Shown: positions 8,438-16,752, counted from the first letter of the stretch. The stretch: 64,000 bases of DNA from AP-15 sp963789025 (GCA_963789025.1 CAWBIT010000013.1:124001-188000), one strand, 5' to 3'. Notes: generated by a model not told the origin, from the letters alone. Numbers and translations: made by a program.

Positions 8438-9412
8438 TCAAGCGCGAGCGAGAGCCTGTTTGAACGCGGCCCAAACGAGGCGCTGGGCGTTCATCGCATC
8501 GTCGACCGCCGGTACCATGCCAAAGAAGGCATGGATCATACCAGGGAACTCCCTGTATTCGACCGGCACGCCGGCGCGTTGCAGCGCCTCGGCATAGCGC
8601 TGACCATCGTCGTGCAGCACGTCGCATTCGGCAGTTACGACAATTGCGGGTGCCGCTCCGGCGAGGCTGGCCGCCTTGATCGGCGAGACCCGCCAATCCT
8701 GCGCGTCCTGCGGGCTGCGCAGATAGTGGTCGCGAAACCACACCATCGCGCCCTTGGTCAGGATGCCATAGCCATTGGCGTACTTCTCATAGCTGTCGCC
8801 GACCAGGCCGTAATCGGTAATCGGGTAGACGAGCGATTGCAGCGACAATCTCGGGCCGCTGGCATTCCGGGCGAGCAGTGCCACCACCGCTGCGAGGTTG
8901 GCGCCGGCGCTGTCGCCGTGCACGCCCATTCGGGCCGGATCGGCGCCGAGGCTTGCGGCATTCGCGCCGACCCACTGGAGAGCGGCCCAGGAATCGTCCA
9001 CCGCCGCGGGAAATTTGTGCTCGGGACCCATGCGGTAATCGACCGAGGCGACCAATGCCTCGACCCCGCTGCAGAGATTGCGGGCAACAAAATCGTGGGT
9101 GTCGAGACTGCCGATCACATGGCCGCCGCCATGGTAGTAAACGATCGCCGGCACCGGCGCCGCGGCTCGCGGCCAGTAGAGGCGCAAGCGGATCTCGCCG
9201 GCGGGACCCGGGGTCGTGCGCTCTTCGACCCGGGCGACGGGCAGCGGCTCGGCCTTGCGCGCCCGCGCCGTGGCTTCCACCTGCTCGCGCGCCTCGGCCG
9301 GCGTCATCTCCTCGACCGGCCGAAGCTTTGCCTCGGCCATCGCCCTCAGGACTTCCCGGATCTGTGGATGAAGGCTCGGCACTGCGCCCTCCGACCGTGT
9401 TGTCGCCACCAT
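8438..9412 (-). CDS. alpha/beta hydrolase, hormone-sensitive-lipase family esterase
   Basis: A 324-aa cytoplasmic carboxylesterase of the HSL group. The oxyanion motif is YYHGGGHVIGS, the nucleophile elbow is VHGDSAGAN, the acid is probably the Asp in ECDVLHDDG, and the catalytic His lies in PGMIHAFFGM. All key residues are present. The substrate is probably a short-chain ester, possibly an aryl or acyl ester. I choose ATG 9410-9412; an upstream TTG at 9439 would add nine residues. It lies 33 nt after the cupin gene and is likely co-transcribed with it from the promoter region divergent to the citrate synthase gene. The IS element sits just beyond its stop codon. Confidence 0.9.
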   Translation of the reverse strand: MVATTRSEGAVPSLHPQIREVLRAMAEAKLRPVEEMTPAEAREQVEATARARKAEPLPVARVEERTTPGPAGEIRLRLYWPRAAAPVPAIVYYHGGGHVIGSLDTHDFVARNLCSGVEALVASVDYRMGPEHKFPAAVDDSWAALQWVGANAASLGADPARMGVHGDSAGANLAAVVALLARNASGPRLSLQSLVYPITDYGLVGDSYEKYANGYGILTKGAMVWFRDHYLRSPQDAQDWRVSPIKAASLAGAAPAIVVTAECDVLHDDGQRYAEALQRAGVPVEYREFPGMIHAFFGMVPAVDDAMNAQRLVWAAFKQALARA

Positions 9413-9445
9413 CAGTCTACCACAATCCTCGTTCTGCAAAGCGGC

Positions 9446-9931
9446 TCAAGGTCCGCGGCGCCCGGTCTCCGGGTACGGCGTTCCATCCCGGCGGGTGTAA
9501 ACGGTGCGATTGCCCTCGGCCTGCGCGACCATGTCGATATCGGAGTAATAGGCCGTCTCGCCCGGAACGCGGGTGCCGATTTCGAGAACCCGGGCGTCGG
9601 CGCTCGAGCGGTTCTGCAGGCAATGCCCGTCGGTGTCTCCGGCCGGGAACCCGGCCGCGTCGCCGGCGCGCAGCACCTCTTCGCCGCCGTCGGTGACGAG
9701 CACGACCTCGCCGGAGAGGACATAGACCAACTCGTCCTCGCGGGTGTGCCAATGACGCTGGCTCGACCAGGCGCCCGGCGGCAAGCGAAGGAGGTTGACG
9801 CCGAACTGCGACAGTCCGGCGGCATCGCCGAGCTTGGTGCGCTCACGCGGGCGGCACCGCACATCGTATGGCGACGGGTAAAGGGTACCGACGACAGGAG
9901 TCAGCGCAGAAGCGTCGATCCGTTTTGTCAT
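9446..9931 (-). CDS. cupin-domain protein
   Basis: A 161-aa single-domain cupin. The first cupin motif (RHWHTREDELVYVLSGEVVLV, residues about 58-78) supplies two His and a Glu for metal binding, and the second (GDAAGFPAGDTDGHCLQNRS) a His. Such proteins bind Mn, Fe or Zn and may be enzymes, sugar isomerases or binding proteins; the role here is not known. It is the first gene of a minus-strand pair with the esterase and is divergent from the HTH-citrate synthase gene, which may therefore regulate it. Start ATG 9929-9931 is preceded by AGGAG. Confidence 0.85.
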   Translation of the reverse strand: MTKRIDASALTPVVGTLYPSPYDVRCRPRERTKLGDAAGLSQFGVNLLRLPPGAWSSQRHWHTREDELVYVLSGEVVLVTDGGEEVLRAGDAAGFPAGDTDGHCLQNRSSADARVLEIGTRVPGETAYYSDIDMVAQAEGNRTVYTRRDGTPYPETGRRGP

Positions 9932-10084
9932 AGGACTTTGCTCCTCACTCAGCCAACGAGGGTTTGTGCGCTCAGCCGTGTCGAGTTTAGCATTGCAGAC
10001 ATGGCTTCCTCCGGATAGAGAGGTTGAATAGACAGGTGCATCTCAAGACTGTCAACCTTGATTCCTTGGAATCAACCTATCTAT
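9932..10084. promoter_or_regulatory. divergent promoter region between the cupin and HTH-citrate synthase genes
   Basis: The 153 bp between two divergent start codons must carry promoters in both directions. It contains GGTTGA (10022-10027) mirrored by TCAACC (10052-10057), then the perfect palindrome at 10058-10075. These symmetric sites are good candidates for binding by the HTH domain encoded next door. Exact -35/-10 elements cannot be fixed by eye. Confidence 0.55.
10058..10075. promoter_or_regulatory. perfect 8-bp inverted repeat, candidate operator
   Basis: TTGATTCC-TT-GGAATCAA is a perfect dyad ending 9 nt before the ATG of the HTH-citrate synthase. Dyads of this kind are typical of dimeric MerR-like regulators. 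Its place next to the start codon suggests autorepression. It could alternatively be a hairpin in the leader mRNA. Confidence 0.5.
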
Positions 10085-11275
10085 ATGACCAATTTCGATT
10101 TGCTCACTTCACGACAAGCCGCCGAGCGGCTGGGGATCAAGCTCGATACGCTCTATGCCTATGTCAGCCGCGGCCGGCTGGAGTTGGTCAGCCTTCCAGG
10201 CACCCGGGAGCGGCGCTACCGGGTAGTGGACGTCGAGGCCCTTCTAGCCGCGCGCGATGGCGAGAAACTGGCCCGCAGCAACGAACCCGAGGCATTGATG
10301 CCGGTGATCGGCTCATCGATCTGCCTGATCGAGAACGGACGCCTGTTCTACGGCGGGAAAGATGCGATCCGCCTCTCTGAGGAGGCCACGCTCGAGGACG
10401 TCGCCACCCTGCTCTGGCGCGCCGAGGAAGGCGCCGATTTGGATGCCGACCAACCCGACGCCTTCCCACCGGTTAACATCTCAGCGTCTGGGCTGATCGA
10501 GCGCTGTCAAATAAGCCTCGCCGCGGTGGCAGACGAGGACTTGCCAGCGGTCGATCTGACCCGAACCGGCGTGATCCGCACCGGGCGGCGGATTCTCCGC
10601 GTGCTCGCCGCGAGCGTCGCCCTCCTGCCGCCTTTGCCCGAACCCGTTCACCGGCGGCTCGCCGCGGCCTGGAATTTGGATCAGGCGGGGGCCGAAATTC
10701 TGCGCCGCTGCCTTGTCTTGATCGCCGACCACGAGCTCAATGCATCTACGTTTGTCGCGCGCTGCGTCGCCTCGACCGGGGCAACCCCCTACGCGGTGGT
10801 GTCGGCGGCGCTCTGTGCCCTCTCCGGGCGGCGTCACGGCGGCGCCTCGGCCCGCGCCGAGGCTCTCTTTGCCGAACTCGCCCGAGGCGGCGATGCGATG
10901 AGTGTGATGGCCGGCCGTCTCGCGCGCGGCGAAGACCTGCCGGGTTTTGGTCATTTCCTCTATCCCGCCGGCGACCCGCGCGCGACCACGATCCTGGCCG
11001 CCATCACGCGGACATTGCCGGACGCCCGCGCCCTGATCGAAAGCGCGGCCGCCGCGGGAACCCGCCTCACCGGGCGTCACCCGAACGTCGATTTTGCCCT
11101 CGCCGCAGCCGCCACCTCGCTGGCGCTGCCGCGGAACGCGGCGCTCGCGCTCTTTATCCTCGGCCGCACGGTCGGCTGGATCGCCCACGCGATCGAGCAA
11201 TACGAGAGCGGCATCCTGATCCGCCCCCGAGCGCGCTATGCCGGCCCGCAACCGGACGAGAGCAATTCGGATTGA
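10085..11275 (+). CDS. citrate synthase-family protein with N-terminal MerR-like helix-turn-helix domain
   Basis: A 396-aa fusion. Residues about 5-55 (LLTSRQAAERLGIKLDTLYAYVSRGR, then RRYRVVDVEALL) form an excisionase/MerR-type winged HTH. Residues about 75-385 are a citrate synthase fold. The three catalytic residues of citrate synthase are in place: His216 in ADHELNAS, His290 in PGFGHFLYPAGDPRA and Asp336 in HPNVDFALA. It may therefore condense an acyl-CoA with an oxo-acid, or bind these ligands and act as a metabolite-sensing transcription factor. Similar HTH-citrate synthases are found in other proteobacteria, but I know of no settled function. A TTG at 10058 lies inside the palindrome, so ATG 10085 is the better start. 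It is divergent from the cupin/esterase pair, a likely target. Confidence 0.87.
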   Translation: MTNFDLLTSRQAAERLGIKLDTLYAYVSRGRLELVSLPGTRERRYRVVDVEALLAARDGEKLARSNEPEALMPVIGSSICLIENGRLFYGGKDAIRLSEEATLEDVATLLWRAEEGADLDADQPDAFPPVNISASGLIERCQISLAAVADEDLPAVDLTRTGVIRTGRRILRVLAASVALLPPLPEPVHRRLAAAWNLDQAGAEILRRCLVLIADHELNASTFVARCVASTGATPYAVVSAALCALSGRRHGGASARAEALFAELARGGDAMSVMAGRLARGEDLPGFGHFLYPAGDPRATTILAAITRTLPDARALIESAAAAGTRLTGRHPNVDFALAAAATSLALPRNAALALFILGRTVGWIAHAIEQYESGILIRPRARYAGPQPDESNSD

Positions 11276-11530
11276 GCTGCCTGCCGCAGACCGCGGCACC
11301 GCCGAAATGGCCGCAATTGCGTTATTGTGGCTGTTGCCGCGGAGGTGGCGAGGGCCATCGTCGGCGCTGTCACCAATCTTATTATACTGTGGTTATTCGG
11401 AACCCCAATAAAGCTGAAGGAAATTCCGATGCCGTCGGTTCTGTCTTATATTTATTAAAGGAGGCGGCTAGTCTCAATGGGTGACTCACCACGCGATAGC
11501 CAGGAGGGGTTAGATGGCACAGGAGGTTTA
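11276..11530. other. intergenic stretch with lower GC
   Basis: No gene is seen. The DNA from about 11370 becomes AT-rich (TTATTATACTGTGGTTATTC) and probably carries the promoter of the SGNH hydrolase gene, whose AGGAGGT lies at 11521-11527. Confidence 0.45.
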
Positions 11531-12109
11531 ATGCTCCCGAGATTGTCAGTGAAAGTGGTCGCGTTTGTTATGGCAGGCGGGGCATTTGGTCTCGCGGCCG
11601 TGGGCGCGGAGCCGACCTACATTGTCGCGCTCGGCGCCAGCGGCATACACGGAAAAGGAGTTCTTCTCAGTGAAGCATTTCCGGCCCAGCTGGAAAACAT
11701 GCTGCGAGCCGAGGGATTTAACGTCCAGGTTATCAATGCAGGAGTTGATGGGGATACCACCACCGGCATGCTTTTTCGCATGGATTCGGTGATCCCTCCC
11801 GGTACGAAAATCACCATTGTTCAGCCCGGAGGGAACGATTTCCGATCAAGGAAGCATGGCCTTAGCGTAAAACAACATCTGGCGAATATTGAAGCCATTA
11901 TAGGCCGGTTACGAGCGCAGCAGGTTCAGGTAGTGTTATGTGGCGATGGTTCTGCTGAAGCTGCGCTGGCGCAGCGTTACGATGCAATCTCGATGTCGTG
12001 TTCCGACCAATCACACCTCGTCGATGGGGAACATTTGGATCCCATCGGCCATCAAATCGTCGCGAAGCGCCTGCTGCCGGTAGTCGAGGGTATGCTAGCG
12101 CGCAAATGA
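11531..12109 (+). CDS. exported SGNH/GDSL hydrolase
   Basis: A 192-aa protein with an N-terminal signal peptide (basic MLPRLSVK, a hydrophobic core, cleavage probably near VGA-EP at residues 25-27), so it should act in the periplasm or outside. Block I is ALGASGIHGKG with GAS in place of GDS, block II carries the Gly in NAGVDGDTT, block III has the Asn in QPGGNDFR, and block V has Asp/His in DGEHLDPIGH. The catalytic Ser, Asn and Asp-His are thus all present. A cysteine pair in the C-terminal part (VVLCGDG, SMSCSDQ) could form a disulfide. The start is fixed by AGGAGGT four nt before ATG 11531. The substrate (ester or carbohydrate acetyl group) is unknown. It stands alone. Confidence 0.82.
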   Translation: MLPRLSVKVVAFVMAGGAFGLAAVGAEPTYIVALGASGIHGKGVLLSEAFPAQLENMLRAEGFNVQVINAGVDGDTTTGMLFRMDSVIPPGTKITIVQPGGNDFRSRKHGLSVKQHLANIEAIIGRLRAQQVQVVLCGDGSAEAALAQRYDAISMSCSDQSHLVDGEHLDPIGHQIVAKRLLPVVEGMLARK

Positions 12110-12280
12110 CCGCTCGGGCGGGCCTGCTGAGATTTCGAACTGGTCCCCAGGTGCTGCCGTCAGACGATAGCGTCTTCCTGGCGCGACATCCCCGAGCAGC
12201 CGGCACAGAAACTTGACCTTGCCGCACGCGGCGGGCGAAAGTCCGGTAACCCACTCCAGCCAGACCAAAGGAACATCGTT

Positions 12281-13468
12281 GTGAGCATCGGATCGCTGCC
12301 TCTCGCCCGCTTCACCGTTCTCGATCTGTGTCATGCCCGCGCCGGGCCGACGGCGGTCCGCCAGTTTGCCGATTGGGGGGCCAATGTGATCAAGATCGAG
12401 CAGCCGGGCGAGGCGAGGGGCGATGTCACCGGCTCGCGGCGCGACGGCTTTGATTTCCAGAACCTGCATCGCAACAAGCGCAGCCTGACCCTCAACCTTA
12501 AAACCGAGGAAGGAAAAGCGATCTTCTTCAAATTGGCGGAGAAGGCCGACGTCATCGTCGAGAATTTCCGCTCGGAGGTAAAATACCGGCTCGGCGTCGA
12601 TTACGAGTTGGTCAAGAAGATCAATCCGCGCATCGTCTACGGCAGCATTTCCGGGTTCGGCCAGAGCGGGCCTTATGCGAAGCGGCCCGGTGTCGACCAG
12701 ATCGCCCAGGGCATGGGCGGGCTGATGTCGATCACCGGCTTGCCGGGTCAGGGCCCGGTCCGTGTCGGCATCCCGATCGACGATCTGTGCGCCGGTCTGT
12801 TGCTGGCGCAGGCGATGATGATGGCATTGATCGAGCGCGAGACGAGCGGCGAGGGGCAGTGGGTTCATACATCGCTGCTCGAAGCGCAGATCTTCATGCT
12901 CGACTTCCAGGCCTCGCGCTGGCTGATGGCCGGCGAAGTCGCCAAGCAGGCCGGCAACGACCACCCGACCGGCATCCCGACCGGCGTCTTCCCGACCTCT
13001 GACGGGCAGATCAACATCGCCGCCTCGGGCGACCACATGTTCCGGCGCTTCTGCGAGGCGGCCGACGCGATGGCATTGCTCGACGACCAGGATTACGCCA
13101 CCGGACCGCAGCGCTCGAAGAACCGCAAGGCGCTCAACGAACGGATCGGCGAGATCACCAAAAAGCGTCCGGCCGCCTATTGGGTCGAGTTGATGAACGA
13201 GGTCGGCGTCCCGTGCGGCCCGATCTACACGATCGACCAGACCTTTGCCGACCCGCAGGTCCAGCACCTCGAAATGGCCCGTCCGGTGGATCACCCGAAG
13301 CTCGGGGCCATCAAAGTGGTAGGCCAGGCGATCAACATGACTCGCACGCCAGAGCCGGCAAAGCTGCGCCCGACCCCCGATCTGGGCGAGCACACGCATG
13401 AGATCCTGCGCGGGCTCGGCTACAACGACGCGACGATCGCCGATCTGCGCGCCCGCGAAGTCATCTGA
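12281..13468 (+). CDS. CaiB/BaiF-type (family III) CoA-transferase
   Basis: A 395-aa protein beginning at GTG 12281. Family III features are clear: the N-terminal VLDLCHARAGP, the strand/turn GANVIKIEQPGEARGD, the NKRSLTLNLKTEEGK segment, VENFRSEV and SGFGQSGPY. The probable catalytic Asp is Asp168 in PIDDLCAG, which forms the acyl anhydride in this family. It transfers CoA between carboxylic acids; the donor and acceptor are unknown (succinyl- or formyl-CoA type donors are usual). It heads a plus-strand cluster with an MFS carrier, a crotonase-fold protein and a polysaccharide deacetylase-like protein, suggesting uptake, activation and breakdown of an organic acid. Confidence 0.92.
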   Translation: MSIGSLPLARFTVLDLCHARAGPTAVRQFADWGANVIKIEQPGEARGDVTGSRRDGFDFQNLHRNKRSLTLNLKTEEGKAIFFKLAEKADVIVENFRSEVKYRLGVDYELVKKINPRIVYGSISGFGQSGPYAKRPGVDQIAQGMGGLMSITGLPGQGPVRVGIPIDDLCAGLLLAQAMMMALIERETSGEGQWVHTSLLEAQIFMLDFQASRWLMAGEVAKQAGNDHPTGIPTGVFPTSDGQINIAASGDHMFRRFCEAADAMALLDDQDYATGPQRSKNRKALNERIGEITKKRPAAYWVELMNEVGVPCGPIYTIDQTFADPQVQHLEMARPVDHPKLGAIKVVGQAINMTRTPEPAKLRPTPDLGEHTHEILRGLGYNDATIADLRAREVI

Positions 13469-13561
13469 CGCGGAGCATTGCGACCGCCGCCGTGAGGCGG
13501 CGGCGCCGCGGTACGGTTTCTCGGCTATCAGACTGCGTCGGCTCGGGGAGGAGGGGCACCC

Positions 13562-14854
13562 ATGCTGTTCGGCTTCAACGGACGCGCCACCAGGAATTTC
13601 CTGATCCTCCTGGTGTCGATGCACTACATCCTGTTTATCGACCGCGTCAACCTGGCCGCCGCGGCGCCGGTGATGCAGCAGGACCTCGGCCTCAGCAATT
13701 TGGCACTCGGCCTCGCCTTCTCGGCCTTCAACTATTCCTACGCGCCGTTCCAGCTGGTCGGGGGTTGGTTTGCCGACCGCTTTGGCGCGCGCCGCACCTT
13801 GACCGTCTGCGGCCTGGTGTGGTCGCTCACGACCATCGCGACCGGGGCGGTGACCGGGCTGGCATCGCTCTTTGGCGTGCGTCTCGTGCTCGGCATGGGC
13901 GAAGGGGCCACCTTGCCGGCAGCCACCCGTGCGGTCTCGAAATGGACCCCGATCGAAAAGCGCGGCACCGCGATCGGGGCCACCCACGCCGCCGGGCGTC
14001 TCGGCGCGGGAACGGCGGCGCCGATCGTCGCCTTTCTGATCACCTGGTTCTCCTGGCGTTTTTCATTCGTCGCGGTCGGCATCTTGTCGACTTTTTGGGC
14101 GGTGGTGTGGTGGAGGTATTTCCACGAGGATCCGCGCCAGCACCCGCGCGTCACCAGCGCCGAGCTGGCCGCATTGCCAGAGAGTGATCACGCAACATTA
14201 GCCGGTTCCGGCCCGGTGCCGTGGCGGCGCCTGATCCCCCGCGTGGCGCCGTTGATGATCGTCTATTTCTGCCAGGGCTGGACCGGCTGGCTGTTTGTGA
14301 CCTGGATGCCATCCTTGTTGCAGAAAAACTATGGCGTCGAGATCAAGAAATCGGCATTCCTTTACATGGCACTGCTGTTCTCCGGGTTTTTCGCCGAGCT
14401 GATCGGCGGGATGACCACCGACCACCTGCTGCGCCGCACCGGGAGCCTGCAGATTGCGCGCTCGCTGATGATCGCCGTCAGCTGGGTTTTCGCCGTGGCG
14501 GGGCTGGTGCCGGTGATCCTCTTCCACGACATGGTGATCGGGGTGTCCGGCTTCATGGTCACGGTGTTCTTCCTCGGCTTTGCGATTTCGCCGCTGTGGA
14601 CCGCAACGATGGACATCGCGCCCAACTACGCCGGCACTTCGAGTTCGCTGATGAATGCCTCCGGTGCCGTTGCCGGCATTCTCTCGCCGGTCGCCTTCGC
14701 TTGGATCCTCGACCGCACCGGCAGCTGGACGCTGCCTTTCGCGGTCTCGGTCTGTCTGCTGCTGTTCGCCATTGTCATGACCTACTGGATCCGGCCGAAC
14801 CGACCGATCACCGAGCTACCGCGGGTCGGCCGGCTGGCAGTCGCCGGCGGCTAG
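13562..14854 (+). CDS. MFS transporter, anion:cation symporter type
   Basis: A 430-aa inner-membrane carrier with about twelve hydrophobic segments. The start contains the ACS-type motif MHYILFIDRVNLAAAAPVM. The loop 2-3 signature is GWFADRFGARRT. GMGEGATLPAATRAVSKW and the start of the second half (MIVYFCQGWTGWLFVTWMPS) are typical of tartrate/hexuronate/phthalate carriers. It probably imports an organic acid by proton symport for the CoA-transferase encoded 93 nt upstream. GGGAGGAGG upstream supports ATG 13562. Confidence 0.92.
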   Translation: MLFGFNGRATRNFLILLVSMHYILFIDRVNLAAAAPVMQQDLGLSNLALGLAFSAFNYSYAPFQLVGGWFADRFGARRTLTVCGLVWSLTTIATGAVTGLASLFGVRLVLGMGEGATLPAATRAVSKWTPIEKRGTAIGATHAAGRLGAGTAAPIVAFLITWFSWRFSFVAVGILSTFWAVVWWRYFHEDPRQHPRVTSAELAALPESDHATLAGSGPVPWRRLIPRVAPLMIVYFCQGWTGWLFVTWMPSLLQKNYGVEIKKSAFLYMALLFSGFFAELIGGMTTDHLLRRTGSLQIARSLMIAVSWVFAVAGLVPVILFHDMVIGVSGFMVTVFFLGFAISPLWTATMDIAPNYAGTSSSLMNASGAVAGILSPVAFAWILDRTGSWTLPFAVSVCLLLFAIVMTYWIRPNRPITELPRVGRLAVAGG

Positions 14855-14949
14855 ACCCGCGGCGCGAATGGGCGGATGCGAAGCGCCGCACCTTCTGCCA
14901 CAATCGAGCGATCGACGAGACCGGCCATCAACAAGGAGCGAACGCCGCC

Positions 14950-15750
14950 ATGCTCGACCAGCCCATGACCAGCAAGATGATCGCCGAGAAAAACGGGGCG
15001 ATCGGCCGCCTGATCTTCAACAACCCGGCGCGGCACAATGCGGTCTCACTCGAGATGTGGGAGGCCGTCACTCGGATCATCGACGATTTCGAGCGCGACG
15101 ACGCGATCCGGGTCATCGTCGTCAGCGGCGCCGGCGGACGCGCCTTTGTCTCCGGCGCCGACATTTCCGAATTCAAGGAGCGGCGCGCCTCCGAGGAAGC
15201 GGCTGCCGCCTACTCGAAGATTTCCGAAGGCGCGCGGATGCGCCTGCAGGAAACCTTGAAGCCGACGATCGCGATGATCCGCGGCTACTGCATTGGCGGC
15301 GGTGTCGGCACCGCGCTCGCCTGTGACATGCGCATCGCCGCCGAGGGCTCGAAATTCGGCATTCCGGCGGCCAAGCTCGGCCTCGGCTACGCCTATGACG
15401 GCATCAAAAAGCTGATCGACCTGGTCGGCCCGGCCCATGCCCGCGAGATCTTCTTTACGGCGCGCCAGTTTACCGCCGAGGAGGCGTTGCGCATGGGCCT
15501 CGTAAATCAAGTGGTGCCGGACGGCGAGCTGGAGGGTTACGTCGACAATTATTGCGCGATGATCGCGGCCAACGCGCCGCTGACCGTACGCGCGGCCAAG
15601 GTCGCCATCCGCGAGGGGCTCAAGGACGAGTCGGCTCGCGACCTGGCATTGTGCAAGCGTTTGGTCGACGAGTGCTTCGCCAGCCAGGACTACGCCGAAG
15701 GCCGCACCGCCTTCATGGAAAAACGCAAGCCGGCCTTCCAGGGAAAGTGA
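14950..15750 (+). CDS. enoyl-CoA hydratase/isomerase (crotonase) family protein lacking both usual catalytic Glu
   Basis: A 266-aa crotonase-fold protein. The oxyanion-hole segments are RAFVSGADISEFKE and YCIGGGVGTALACDMR. In classical hydratases two glutamates sit in GGGCEL and in QPEI. Here the aligned positions are Gly (GGGVGT) and Ala (IPAAKLG), so simple hydration is doubtful; another crotonase reaction (decarboxylation, isomerisation, thioester hydrolysis) is possible. Many proteobacterial relatives share the IPAAKLGLGY pattern. AAGGAG precedes ATG 14950. It follows the MFS gene by 95 nt and is probably in its operon. Confidence 0.88.
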   Translation: MLDQPMTSKMIAEKNGAIGRLIFNNPARHNAVSLEMWEAVTRIIDDFERDDAIRVIVVSGAGGRAFVSGADISEFKERRASEEAAAAYSKISEGARMRLQETLKPTIAMIRGYCIGGGVGTALACDMRIAAEGSKFGIPAAKLGLGYAYDGIKKLIDLVGPAHAREIFFTARQFTAEEALRMGLVNQVVPDGELEGYVDNYCAMIAANAPLTVRAAKVAIREGLKDESARDLALCKRLVDECFASQDYAEGRTAFMEKRKPAFQGK

Positions 15751-15757
15751 TCTGGAC

Positions 15758-15832
15758 GAGATTGTTTCGTCGCTGCGCTCCTCGCAATGACAGCCAGTTT
15801 AGGTGTCATTGCGAGCGCAGCGAAGCAATCTC
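15758..15832. repeat. palindromic intergenic repeat, family B (CGCAATGAC type)
   Basis: Left arm 15758-15791 ends CGCTCCTCGCAATGAC. Right arm 15805-15832 begins GTCATTGCGAGCGCAGCG, then AAGCAATCTC. The arms are complementary apart from two small indels and would form a long hairpin just after the crotonase stop codon. Sequences of this kind are common between genes in alphaproteobacteria. Confidence 0.8.
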
Positions 15833-15855
15833 GCGCCGCTCTTCGGACCTTTCCA

Positions 15856-16752
15856 ATGAAACTTCCCGCCCATAACCGCTACGACTGCGTCCCGATCCAC
15901 CGCCGGCCGCAATACGAGTGGCCCGGCGGCGCGCGGCTGGCCGTCACCTTCAACAACAACATCGAGCATTTCGCCTTTGGCGCCGGGCTCGGCAGCGACT
16001 CGACCGGCGCAGCGGCGGAGCAGAGCCAGCGCAATTACGCGTGGCGCGACTACGGCAACCGGGTCGGCCTTTGGTATTATTTCGACCTGCTCGACGAATT
16101 CGCTCTACCCGGAGCGCACAATGTCAATTCAGCCGTCCTCGAACACTGCCCCGACATCGTCGAGCGCCTGAACGGGCGGGGCGACGAGTATGTCGGCCAT
16201 GGCAGGACGAATTCCGAGCGCCAGGATGTGCTGTGGGAGGAGGATGAGGCGCGGCTGATCGCCGAATGCACCGAGGTGTTGACCCGCCTCTCCGGCAGGC
16301 GGCCGGAAGGCTGGCTCGGCCCCTACATCGCGCAGAGCGGCGTCACGTTGGATCTCTTGAAGGAGGCCGGCTACCGCTACGTGATGGATTGGGCGATGGA
16401 CGATCAGCCCATTTGGATTCGCACCCGCGCCGGGCCGATCCTCTCGGTGCCTTACCCGCTCGAGATCAACGACTCGCCGGCGCTGGTTTACCGGCGCCAC
16501 ACCGGGCGGCAATTCGCCGAGATGGTGATCGACCAGTTCGACGAGATGCTGGAGCAGTCGCGAAAATACCCGCTGGTCTTCGCGGTCTCGGTGCACCCCT
16601 TCATCATCGGCCAGCCATTCCGCCTGCGCGCCTTCCGCGACGCCGTCCGTCACATCGTCCGCCACCGTGATCGGCTGTGGATCACCACGCCCGGCGAGAT
16701 CGCGCGTTATTGCGAGAGCTTGCCAAAAGGCACAATCCCAGGATCGGAGTAG
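15856..16752 (+). CDS. polysaccharide deacetylase-family protein (PuuE/allantoinase-like)
   Basis: A 298-aa cytoplasmic protein of the NodB-homology superfamily, close to the metal-independent allantoinase (PuuE-like) branch by its general layout: RPQYEWPGGARLAVTFNNNIEHFAFG at the start, GNRVGLWYYFDLLDEF, then GHGRTNSERQ, GWLGPYIAQS and VSVHPFIIGQPFR. No signal peptide is seen. The usual NodB Asp-Asp motif is not evident (the strand reads TFNNNIE), so the catalytic mechanism and substrate are uncertain; hydrolysis of an amide or ureide is plausible. I choose ATG 15856 after the hairpin, because the upstream in-frame extension translates the repeat. It is last in the CoA-transferase cluster. 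Confidence 0.85.
   Translation: MKLPAHNRYDCVPIHRRPQYEWPGGARLAVTFNNNIEHFAFGAGLGSDSTGAAAEQSQRNYAWRDYGNRVGLWYYFDLLDEFALPGAHNVNSAVLEHCPDIVERLNGRGDEYVGHGRTNSERQDVLWEEDEARLIAECTEVLTRLSGRRPEGWLGPYIAQSGVTLDLLKEAGYRYVMDWAMDDQPIWIRTRAGPILSVPYPLEINDSPALVYRRHTGRQFAEMVIDQFDEMLEQSRKYPLVFAVSVHPFIIGQPFRLRAFRDAVRHIVRHRDRLWITTPGEIARYCESLPKGTIPGSE

Noticed and set aside
12095..13987. 630-codon minus-strand open frame
   Set aside because: It runs opposite the CoA-transferase and the start of the MFS gene; both are well supported on the plus strand.
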